Position numbers and translations under genes: made by a program. Below, piece by piece: positions 1 to 6,132 of a DNA stretch of 34,389 nucleotides; positions within the stretch are counted from its first letter, which is position 1, and the number at the start of each line of letters is the position of its first letter. The notes under the pieces were generated by a model that searched no databases, was not told the DNA's origin, and saw nothing but the letters and a program-made list of their open reading frames with translations. The stretch is from JBDKTH01 sp964558295 (lineage in GTDB: Bacteria; Planctomycetota; Planctomycetia; Pirellulales; Thermoguttaceae): NCBI GenBank assembly GCA_964558295.1, contig CAZLDQ010000036.1:1-34389 (forward strand). The letters are read 5' to 3'.

Positions 1-850
1 TGCTCGGAGCGGCGATGTAGAAGGGAATCTGGTGGGCGGCGGCCAAGAGGGCCACACCATAGGTGCCGATCTTGTTGGCCGCGTCGCCGTTGGCGGCAAT
101 CCGGTCGGCGCCGGTGATTACGGCCTGCACGCGGCCTTCCCGCATCACCTGGGCGGCCATATTGTCGCAGATCAGCGTCACATCGATCCCCCGCTGCTGG
201 AGTTCCCAGGCCGTGAGCCGGGCTCCTTGTAAGAGGGGTCGCGTCTCGTCGGCGTAGACATGAAGCCGTTTGCCTGCTTCGGCCGCGGCGAAGATCACGG
301 CCAGGGCCGTGCCGTAGTCGGCCGTGGCCAGACCGCCGGCGTTGCAGTGGGTCAACACGCCCTGGCCGTCGGACAACAGCCTGGCCCCGTGGCGCCCGAT
401 CGCCCGGCACATCTGTTGGTCTTCCTCATGGATTGCCCGGGCTTCGGCCAACAGGTCCGCGGCGATTTCCGCCGGCGATTTCTTGCCGCGACGCTCTAAG
501 GCCGCCCGCTTCATTCGTTCCAGGGCCCAGAAGAGGTTGACCGCCGTGGGCCGGCTGCTGGCCAGATAGCCGACGACTTCTTCGAGCCGGGTGAAGAAGG
601 CCGCTTCGTCCTGACCCGCGGCCGTCTGCATTCCGACGCATACTCCATAGGCCGCCGCAATCCCAATGGCCGGGGCCCCTCGCACCCGGAGCACTTTGAT
701 CGCTTCCCAGACCTCTTCGACCGTCCGGCAGTCGATCTCCACGAACTCGACCGGTAGAAGGGTCTGGTCGATCATACGGAGGTGGCCCTCCGTGCCGCCA
801 ATCCAGTGGAGGGTGTCGATGTTCTTGAAGGGGGGGGACGGTGTAGCCAT
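1..850 (-). CDS. mtnA: Methylthioribose-1-phosphate isomerase (partial, C-terminus beyond window)
   Basis: Converts 5-methylthioribose-1-phosphate to methylthioribulose-1-phosphate in cytosolic methionine salvage. The frame starts at the ATG at 850 (MATPSPPFKNIDTLHW) and is open to the window edge, giving 283 codons of a protein that is normally about 340-350 residues. Family motifs are clear: RGAPAIG (residues 58-63), THCNAGGLAT with the catalytic Cys at 169, DETRPLLQGARLTAWEL (201-217), and ITGADRIAANGDAANKIG with the catalytic Asp at 249. The eIF2B-alpha-like paralogues lack this Cys/Asp pair, which supports the isomerase call. It is the last of three minus-strand genes (ald, purE, mtnA), 137 bases after purE. 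It is cut only by the window edge, not broken. Confidence 0.95.
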   Translation of the reverse strand, partial: MATPSPPFKNIDTLHWIGGTEGHLRMIDQTLLPVEFVEIDCRTVEEVWEAIKVLRVRGAPAIGIAAAYGVCVGMQTAAGQDEAAFFTRLEEVVGYLASSRPTAVNLFWALERMKRAALERRGKKSPAEIAADLLAEARAIHEEDQQMCRAIGRHGARLLSDGQGVLTHCNAGGLATADYGTALAVIFAAAEAGKRLHVYADETRPLLQGARLTAWELQQRGIDVTLICDNMAAQVMREGRVQAVITGADRIAANGDAANKIGTYGVALLAAAHQIPFYIAAPS

Positions 851-970
851 GATGGAATCTGGAGTGATGTGATTGGTTCCGCGTAGCGGCGGAGCTTGCC
901 CCTCGCTTAATCTGCACGAGAAACAGCGCGGGGATGATAGGGAGTGGTATGATTCGAGAGCGATGGGGGA

Positions 971-989
971 AACCGGCGTCAAACCGGTT
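971..989. terminator. Possible weak hairpin at the purE 3' end
   Basis: AACCGG (971-976) and CCGGTT (984-989) form a 6-bp stem with a 7-base loop. On the minus strand the stem starts inside the purE stop codon and is followed by a short TTT and a C run, not a proper T tract. It could be a weak terminator or a mRNA 3' end stabiliser between purE and mtnA. Confidence 0.3.
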
Positions 990-1512
990 ACTTCGACTCC
1001 GAATGGAGCTTCTTCTGGAAGGCCTCGTTTCGGGCGATCACCTTTTGGGCCAGATCAAGCTTATAGGTGAGCAACTGCTCGCGAAGCGGTTCGCTGGCCA
1101 CGGCGAGGATCTGGATCGCCAAGAGCCCGGCATTGCGTGGGCCACCGCTGTTGGTCCCTACGGTGGCCACCGGCACGTCGCTGGGCATCTGGACCATCGA
1201 CAGGAGCGAATCCAGGCCGCCGGCCAGGTCGGTGGGGACGGGAATCCCGATCACCGGCAGGACGGTGTGGGCGGCGATCACGCCGGCTAGATGTGCGGCT
1301 CCGCCGGCCGCGGCAATAATCACCTTCAGCCCGCGCTGTTCGGCCGACTCGGCATACTGCCGCACAACGTCGGGGGTGCGATGGGCGCTGGCCACTTGGA
1401 CTTCGTAGGGAATCTTGAACTCGTCGAGCACCTTGGCGGCCGCTTGGATCTTCGGCCAGTCGCTGTCGCTACCCATGAGGATGCCCACACGCGGGGTGTT
1501 GGAGTCTGACAT
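988..1512 (-). CDS. purE: N5-carboxyaminoimidazole ribonucleotide mutase (class I PurE)
   Basis: Catalyses the rearrangement of N5-CAIR to CAIR in de novo purine synthesis, as a cytosolic homo-octamer. The 174-residue length is usual for the bacterial class. Diagnostic motifs are GSDSDWP at 14-20 (phosphate/ribose binding), SAHRTP at 42-47 with the catalytic His at 44, and AAAGGAAHLAGVIAAHT at about 67-83. The GSDSDWP form and the short single-domain length favour class I over the class II CO2-using enzyme. No purK is adjacent in this window; the partner must be elsewhere. The ATG at 1512 places the motifs where the family expects them. It lies between ald and mtnA on the minus strand, 127 bases after ald. 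Confidence 0.96.
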   Translation of the reverse strand: MSDSNTPRVGILMGSDSDWPKIQAAAKVLDEFKIPYEVQVASAHRTPDVVRQYAESAEQRGLKVIIAAAGGAAHLAGVIAAHTVLPVIGIPVPTDLAGGLDSLLSMVQMPSDVPVATVGTNSGGPRNAGLLAIQILAVASEPLREQLLTYKLDLAQKVIARNEAFQKKLHSESK

Positions 1513-1557
1513 GATTGGTCCTTTGTGGTCTGTCTCTGGTGGCTACTTGGTGTGTGG

Positions 1558-1639
1558 GCAGGGACGCGAAGTGCTAAGCACGCCGCGGCGTCGATGGTCT
1601 CGCCCCGTGAATCCCCTCTCCCTAGCCTCTCGTCCCTGC
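1558..1639. repeat. Inverted repeat with nested palindromes between ald and purE
   Basis: GCAGGGACG (1558-1566) pairs with CGTCCCTGC (1631-1639), a perfect 9-bp inverted repeat ending right at the ald stop codon. Inside it lie two further perfect palindromes back to back: GTGCTAAGCAC (1571-1581) and ACGCCGCGGCGT (1580-1591). On the minus strand this is the ald 3' region and purE leader. It may act as a terminator or attenuator, or be one of the dispersed hairpin elements common in this window. Confidence 0.5.
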
Positions 1640-2749
1640 TTAGACGTCAAACCGTGGGTTGTACGGCATATCGAAGGTTTCGGCAACGGCACGGTTGGTA
1701 ATCTCGCCGTCGATGATGTTGATTGCCCTGGCAATGGGGGGGTAAGTTTCCGCCGCTTTGAGCAGGCCGAGGTTAGCAATCCGGAGGGCCCAGGGGAGGG
1801 TTACATTGCAGAGGGCGTAGGTGCTCGTCCGGCCGACGGCCCCAGGCATGTTGGTTACGCAGTAGTGAACTACGTCATCGATGATATAGGTGGGGTTGCT
1901 ATGTGTCGTGGGCCGACTGGTGGCCACACAACCGCCCTGGTCGATGGCCACGTCGATGATCACGCTGCCGGGTTTCATCCGTTTCAAGTCGTCCCGTTCG
2001 ATCAACATCGGCGCCCGGGCGCCGGGGACCAATACGGCGCCGATCACTAGGTCGGCCCGTTCGAGCTGCTGGCGGATCGTGTGGCGGTCGCTGAAGAGGG
2101 TCGTCACGTTCGGCGGCATGATGTCGTCGAGGTAGCGGAGGCGGTCCGGGTTGATGTCCAACAAGGTAATGTTGGCCCCGAAGCCGGCGGCGACCTTGGC
2201 CGCGTTGGCCCCGACGACCCCGCCGCCGAGGATGGTAATGGAGGCGGGTTCCACGCCGGGGACGCCACCCAGGAGGATGCCACGCCCCATTTGCGGCCGT
2301 TCCAGGTACTTGGCCCCTTCCTGAATGCTCATCCGCCCGGCTACCTCGCTCATCGGGGTCAGAAGCGGCAGGTGGCCATGTTCGTCGCGGAGCGTCTCGT
2401 AGGCTACGGCGACCGCACCGGTCTTCAAAAAGGCCTCAGTCATTGCACGGTCCGCGGCGAAGTGAAAATAGGTAAAGAGAATCTGCCCGGGTTGGAGGCG
2501 GATCAGTTCAGCCGGCTGCGGCTCCTTGACCTTGATGACCATTTGCGCCCGGCTAAAGATTTCCTCGGGATTGGCGACCAGTTCGGCCCCGGCCTGTTCG
2601 TAATCCTGGTCGAGGAGCCCGGAGCCAAGGCCGGCCCCGGCTTCGACCAGCACCTGATGGCCGGCACGAGTCAGCTCCTCCACGCCCACCGGCAATAGGC
2701 CGATCCGATATTCGTCCCGTTTGACTTCGCGCGGCACTCCGATGATCAT
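1640..2749 (-). CDS. ald: Alanine dehydrogenase
   Basis: NAD-dependent, reversible oxidative deamination of L-alanine to pyruvate and ammonium, in the cytosol, usually as a hexamer. The 369-residue length fits the family. Substrate-site residues sit at the expected numbers: Arg15 (EYRIGLLP), Lys75 (VIKVKEPQ) and His96 (TYFHFAAD). The Rossmann motif GGGVVGANAAKVAAGFGAN is present, as is the C-terminal DVAIDQGGC / VTNMPGAVGRTS region. The open frame runs upstream to 2863, but I chose the ATG at 2749: AAGGAG lies 8 bases upstream, and the protein then begins MIIGVPREVK as in known members. It is first of the minus-strand trio and divergent from the zinc-ribbon/radical SAM run. Confidence 0.96.
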   Translation of the reverse strand: MIIGVPREVKRDEYRIGLLPVGVEELTRAGHQVLVEAGAGLGSGLLDQDYEQAGAELVANPEEIFSRAQMVIKVKEPQPAELIRLQPGQILFTYFHFAADRAMTEAFLKTGAVAVAYETLRDEHGHLPLLTPMSEVAGRMSIQEGAKYLERPQMGRGILLGGVPGVEPASITILGGGVVGANAAKVAAGFGANITLLDINPDRLRYLDDIMPPNVTTLFSDRHTIRQQLERADLVIGAVLVPGARAPMLIERDDLKRMKPGSVIIDVAIDQGGCVATSRPTTHSNPTYIIDDVVHYCVTNMPGAVGRTSTYALCNVTLPWALRIANLGLLKAAETYPPIARAINIIDGEITNRAVAETFDMPYNPRFDV

Positions 2750-2924
2750 CGGTCCACTCCTTGCGCTGGCTTTCTGGAAACGCTTCCCTATATTATTGCA
2801 CGTTTGGGGTGTCCGTATAGCGGGAGGCAATAGAACGGCAACCGAAGCCGATTCCCCTGGCATAGGCCATGCAATCTGATAGGCTTAAACGAAATCTAAC
2901 ACGCTCTTGTCTGGAGATTTGCCG

Positions 2925-3266
2925 TTGAAACTGATCGCATATCCGCTGGCAGCCCTGCTGGTGCTCTTGGGATTCCTATTTGTCGTGGGGGCCCAGGGAC
3001 AGGTCCTTCGTCTGGCGGTTGGCGTTGTCCTGATGTTGGCGGCCGGAGCCCTTGTCTGGCTCGCCCAACAGCGGCCCAGGCAGATGACCACGACCGTCGT
3101 GCAGCAGATTGACCTTTCGGGGAACGTCAACCTGGAAAACCTCACCTGCCGCCAGTGTGGGGCCAGTCTGAGCCGGCAATCGGTGAGCGTGCAGGCCGGA
3201 GCGGTGTTCATCCATTGCGAATACTGCGGAGCCTCGTATCAGTTGGAGGAGGAACCGCGATGGTAG
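2925..3266 (+). CDS. Small membrane protein with C-terminal zinc ribbon
   Basis: Function unknown. About 113 residues: two hydrophobic segments near the N-terminus (LIAYPLAALLVLLGFLFVVG and VLRLAVGVVLMLAAGALVWL), a linker, then two Cys pairs (CRQCG and CEYCG) spaced like a rubredoxin-type zinc ribbon, and an acidic tail. There is no ATG start. TTG at 2925 has TGGAG 8 bases upstream; TTG at 2907 is in frame and would add six residues but lacks a ribosome site. The last codons overlap the ATG of the radical SAM gene (start 3260, stop 3264-3266), so translation is probably coupled. It begins the unusual five-gene run and may tether or assist the modification machinery; that role is inferred from context only. 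Confidence 0.7.
   Translation: MKLIAYPLAALLVLLGFLFVVGAQGQVLRLAVGVVLMLAAGALVWLAQQRPRQMTTTVVQQIDLSGNVNLENLTCRQCGASLSRQSVSVQAGAVFIHCEYCGASYQLEEEPRW
3245..3254 (+). promoter_or_regulatory. Strong Shine-Dalgarno deciding the radical SAM start
   Basis: GGAGGAGGAA, 5 bases before the ATG at 3260, inside the end of the zinc-ribbon gene. It supports the overlapping start and coupled translation. A second, weaker site (GGAG at 3312-3315) precedes an in-frame ATG at 3323. Confidence 0.7.
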
Positions 3267-4678
3267 GTGCCTGCCGGACGGGGGGGCCCCGGTGCGGAAG
3301 ACTCCAACGCTGGAGCCGACACATGGCCTGCACCGTCGTGGGGCTGGCTCGGCGCTGGACGTCCGGTTCGCACGACCTCCAACCCGGACTCTATGTTTAT
3401 GGATCGGAGCAAAGTGACCGCCGGCGGCTTCACCTCCGCATCGACGCCGACGGCTCGGGCGTTCTCTTGATCGACGTAACCGATGCGGTCCATCTGAACC
3501 CAACGGCCGCTCTCTTGACCAAGCTCGCATTGGACACGACGCCCATCCAACAAGCCGTTCACGTGCTTCGCCGCCGCTTCCGTGGCGTGGATCGCCGTCA
3601 AGCCCACGAGCAGGCCGCACGGATCTATGCGATGGTCAGCCATTTTGAGACTGCCCGCGGTTGCCCGACCTGTGGCCTGGCAGGACTTGTGCATGCCGAG
3701 TTGTTCAGCATGCCGGTCCGTGCTCCTTACAAGGCCGATCTGGCCCTAAGCTACGGCTGCAACAACGCTTGCCGGCACTGCTACAATGAGCACGCCCGGA
3801 AGACGATGCCCTCGCTCGGGCTCGACGCTTGGCGCCGCGTACTGGATCGGCTGGCCTCCGTGGGCGTGCCGCATGTCATCTTCACCGGAGGTGAACCCAC
3901 GCTTTTTGCCGGGCTGTTCGACTTGATCCGCTACGCCGGCCAACTCGGCCTGGTCACCGGACTCAATACGAACGGCCGCCGCCTGGCCAATCGCGACTTC
4001 GCCAGGACGCTGGCCGAGAGCGGGCTGAGCCACGTGCAGATTACTCTCGAATCGTGCCGTGCCGATGTCCATAACGCGATGACCCAAACGGCGTCGCATG
4101 AAGAAACGGTGACCGGGATCCGCAACGCACTTGACGTGGGGCTCTATACGATCACCAATACCACGTTCACCCGACGCAACATGGACCATGCCGGCGCGAC
4201 GGTCGAGTTCCTCCACGATCTGGGCCTACGCACCTTTGCCGCCAACGGGATGATCTACGCCGGGGGCGGGTGCCAGGAAGCCGACGCGATCCCCGAGTCA
4301 GAGCTTGGGCCCCTGCTAGTGGTCTTGCGCGATCGGGCCGAGGAACTGGGGATGCGGTTTCTCTGGTACACGCCGACGGCGTGGTGCCGGCTGTCGCCCA
4401 TGGAACTCGACCTGGGCGCGCGCCGCTGCAATGCGGCCGAATACTCGATCTGCATCGAGCCCAACGGCGATGTGCTCCCCTGCCAGTCGTACTACCAGCC
4501 GGCCGGTAACCTGCTCCACGACTCCTGGCAGTCGATCTGGGAAAGCCCCTTGTTCCACAGCTTCCGCAACCGCACTGCCGATCCTCGCGCCTGCGGCCTG
4601 CCCGAAGCCTGCTGGGAATGCAGGGACTTAGCGGCTTGTGGCGGTGGATGTCGGTTAATCTTGAATCTCAAATCTTGA
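3260..4678 (+). CDS. Radical SAM/SPASM protein with N-terminal PqqD-like domain
   Basis: Predicted cytosolic iron-sulfur enzyme that cleaves S-adenosylmethionine to a radical; SPASM members mostly modify ribosomal peptides or enzymes. With the ATG at 3260 it has 472 residues. Residues about 50-130 resemble a PqqD/RiPP-recognition winged helix (DGSGVLLIDVT, LNPTAALL). CNNACRHC supplies the 4Fe-4S cysteines 167, 171 and 174; GGEP is at 210-213. The SPASM region carries RRCNAAEYSIC, PNGDVLPC, AGNLL and then CGLPEACWECRDLAACGGGC, enough cysteines for auxiliary clusters. The ending is odd: just after CGGGCR the frame runs into a short AT-rich direct repeat and stops, so the C-terminus is shorter than usual. 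Start at 3323 is an alternative that aligns better with the paralogue downstream. Its target is inferred to be the Cys-Ala-tailed protein two genes on. Confidence 0.9.
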   Translation: MVGACRTGGPRCGRLQRWSRHMACTVVGLARRWTSGSHDLQPGLYVYGSEQSDRRRLHLRIDADGSGVLLIDVTDAVHLNPTAALLTKLALDTTPIQQAVHVLRRRFRGVDRRQAHEQAARIYAMVSHFETARGCPTCGLAGLVHAELFSMPVRAPYKADLALSYGCNNACRHCYNEHARKTMPSLGLDAWRRVLDRLASVGVPHVIFTGGEPTLFAGLFDLIRYAGQLGLVTGLNTNGRRLANRDFARTLAESGLSHVQITLESCRADVHNAMTQTASHEETVTGIRNALDVGLYTITNTTFTRRNMDHAGATVEFLHDLGLRTFAANGMIYAGGGCQEADAIPESELGPLLVVLRDRAEELGMRFLWYTPTAWCRLSPMELDLGARRCNAAEYSICIEPNGDVLPCQSYYQPAGNLLHDSWQSIWESPLFHSFRNRTADPRACGLPEACWECRDLAACGGGCRLILNLKS

Positions 4679-4681
4679 ATC
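4658..4681 (+). repeat. Short direct repeat at the end of the radical SAM gene
   Basis: ATCTTGAATC occurs at 4658-4667 and again at 4672-4681, followed by a degenerate third copy (CTGAAT). The repeat encodes the last residues of the radical SAM protein (about ILNLKS) and its stop, and leaves no clear ribosome site for the next gene. It looks like an intergenic simple repeat that has trimmed the gene end. Confidence 0.6.
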
Positions 4682-4693
4682 CTGAATTTGACG

Positions 4694-5992
4694 ATGGTTT
4701 TCCAAGAGCTGCTCAAACGTTTTGCCCCGGCTGCAAGTGATCCGTTGGCGAGGGCGGGGATCGAAGCTGGGGTGTATCCCTACTTGGTTCAAAAGGGTGA
4801 AGAGACGACGCGATTCCATTTGCGCGTCGACCGGGATGGTAATGGAGTGCTGTTGGCCAATGCCACGGCGGCCGCCCAGTTGCGTCCCTCGGGAGTCATC
4901 ATCGCAAGGGGACTGCTGGAAGGGTTGGATCGGGAGGAGATCGTCCGTCAGCTTTCTGCTTCATTCCGCGAGGTGAAGCTGGCGGCTGCGGAACAGGACG
5001 TGGAGAGCGTGAACAAGGTGATTGACGCCTTATCGGCTCCGGGCGCCAACTATCCGATTCTGAATCTCCCCGACCCGTCGTTTGCGCCTGAGACAACGCT
5101 ACTGGAAAAACCGCTCTCAGCCGACGTCCCCCTGGCCGAACCAGACCGGTTGCGCCCGATCCTCCAACGGCTCTGGGATCTGGGGATTCCGCACGTCACG
5201 CTTATTGCGGGCGAAAATCCGTCGCCGGCTGCTCTGGTTTGTGCCGTCGAACGGGCGGAAGACCTGGGGATGATCGCCGGAGTGCGAGCACGGGCAAGCG
5301 ACCTGATCCAAGGCACGCTGATCAAGGACCTCGCCCTGGTCGGGGTTGATCATGTCGACGTTCTTTACCTCTCCGTCAAGCCCAGCGTGCACGACGCGCT
5401 GGCCGGTACGGGCGATCACCCACGGACACTGGAGGCTTTTGTACAGATCGCCCAAAACGAAGTCTGCCCGACGGCCGTCCTGGCCTTAGTCAAGCCAACC
5501 CTTCACACACTCGAAGAGACTTTGGCCGATCTGGTCGGCCGGGGCGTCAGGAACGTCGGCTTCTATGCGATTGGCACGACCGAGCCCGAGCCGTCTGAAG
5601 CGGTGCCATCTGAGGCGATGGCTCAGGTGGCCCAGGCCGTCGAAGACTCGGCCGTCGAGGCCGACGTGCGGTTCCTCTGGTATCCGCCGGTGCGCTACGC
5701 CCCTGCGGTGTCGCTGGCCGAACAAGTGCGTCGCGGGCCGCGAACGGCGGGCGACAACTCGATCCGCGTCGAATCGGACGGTTCCGTGATCCCCGCCCGA
5801 GGACCGCTCCGTTCGGCCGGCAATCTCTTGACCGACGACTGGGATACGATCCGCGCGCACGAAGTCTACCGCAACTATCGCCAACGACTTGGCACGAATA
5901 CCCACTGCGATGCCTGTCCCGGCTTGGCCATTTGTGCTGCCGACTGCCCCCGTAATCCGGCCGGCTGGGCCGAGGCCGAAGGGAAGGCATGA
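4694..5992 (+). CDS. Radical SAM/SPASM paralogue lacking the radical SAM cysteines
   Basis: Clearly a sister of the preceding gene: GIPHVTLIAGENP matches GVPHVIFTGGEP, VRFLWYPP matches MRFLWYTP, and NSIRVESDGSVIPA / SAGNLLTDDWDTI matches the SPASM stretch. It keeps a PqqD-like N-terminus (DRDGNGVLLANAT, residues about 50-115). The segment that should hold CxxxCxxC is deleted between about residues 135 and 155, GGEP has become GENP, and the first SPASM cysteines are replaced by Arg and Ala. Only the last group, HCDACPGLAICAADC, survives. The 432-residue frame is intact, so this looks like a retained non-catalytic partner, perhaps a substrate-binding or scaffold subunit, not a decaying pseudogene. 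ATG at 4694 has no good ribosome site; it lies 15 bases after the active paralogue. Confidence 0.82.
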   Translation: MVFQELLKRFAPAASDPLARAGIEAGVYPYLVQKGEETTRFHLRVDRDGNGVLLANATAAAQLRPSGVIIARGLLEGLDREEIVRQLSASFREVKLAAAEQDVESVNKVIDALSAPGANYPILNLPDPSFAPETTLLEKPLSADVPLAEPDRLRPILQRLWDLGIPHVTLIAGENPSPAALVCAVERAEDLGMIAGVRARASDLIQGTLIKDLALVGVDHVDVLYLSVKPSVHDALAGTGDHPRTLEAFVQIAQNEVCPTAVLALVKPTLHTLEETLADLVGRGVRNVGFYAIGTTEPEPSEAVPSEAMAQVAQAVEDSAVEADVRFLWYPPVRYAPAVSLAEQVRRGPRTAGDNSIRVESDGSVIPARGPLRSAGNLLTDDWDTIRAHEVYRNYRQRLGTNTHCDACPGLAICAADCPRNPAGWAEAEGKA

Positions 5993-5998
5993 AGGACG

Positions 5999-6132
5999 AA
6001 GGTCGAAAGACAAATAACGAAGGAATGATCGAATGACGAAGTACGAAGGAATCGCTGCGACACGAAGGGGAATGGCCGTATCTATTTGGCATTCGCGCTT
6101 CGTCATTCCTTCGTCATTTGTCTTTCGACCTT
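5999..6132. repeat. Long inverted repeat at the junction with the Cys-tailed protein gene
   Basis: The 30 bases at 5999-6028 and the reverse complement of 6103-6132 match at 29 positions (core AGGTCGAAAGACAAAT). The arms are 74 bases apart and could form a long hairpin in RNA. The left arm lies between genes; the right arm encodes part of the signal-peptide region of the next protein. Nearby GACGAAGG-type variants suggest this belongs to a family of dispersed simple repeats. Confidence 0.85.

Noticed and set aside
4694..5992. Calling the cysteine-less radical SAM paralogue a pseudogene
   Set aside because: The frame is intact over 432 codons and structural motifs and the last Cys group are kept, so a non-catalytic protein is more likely.
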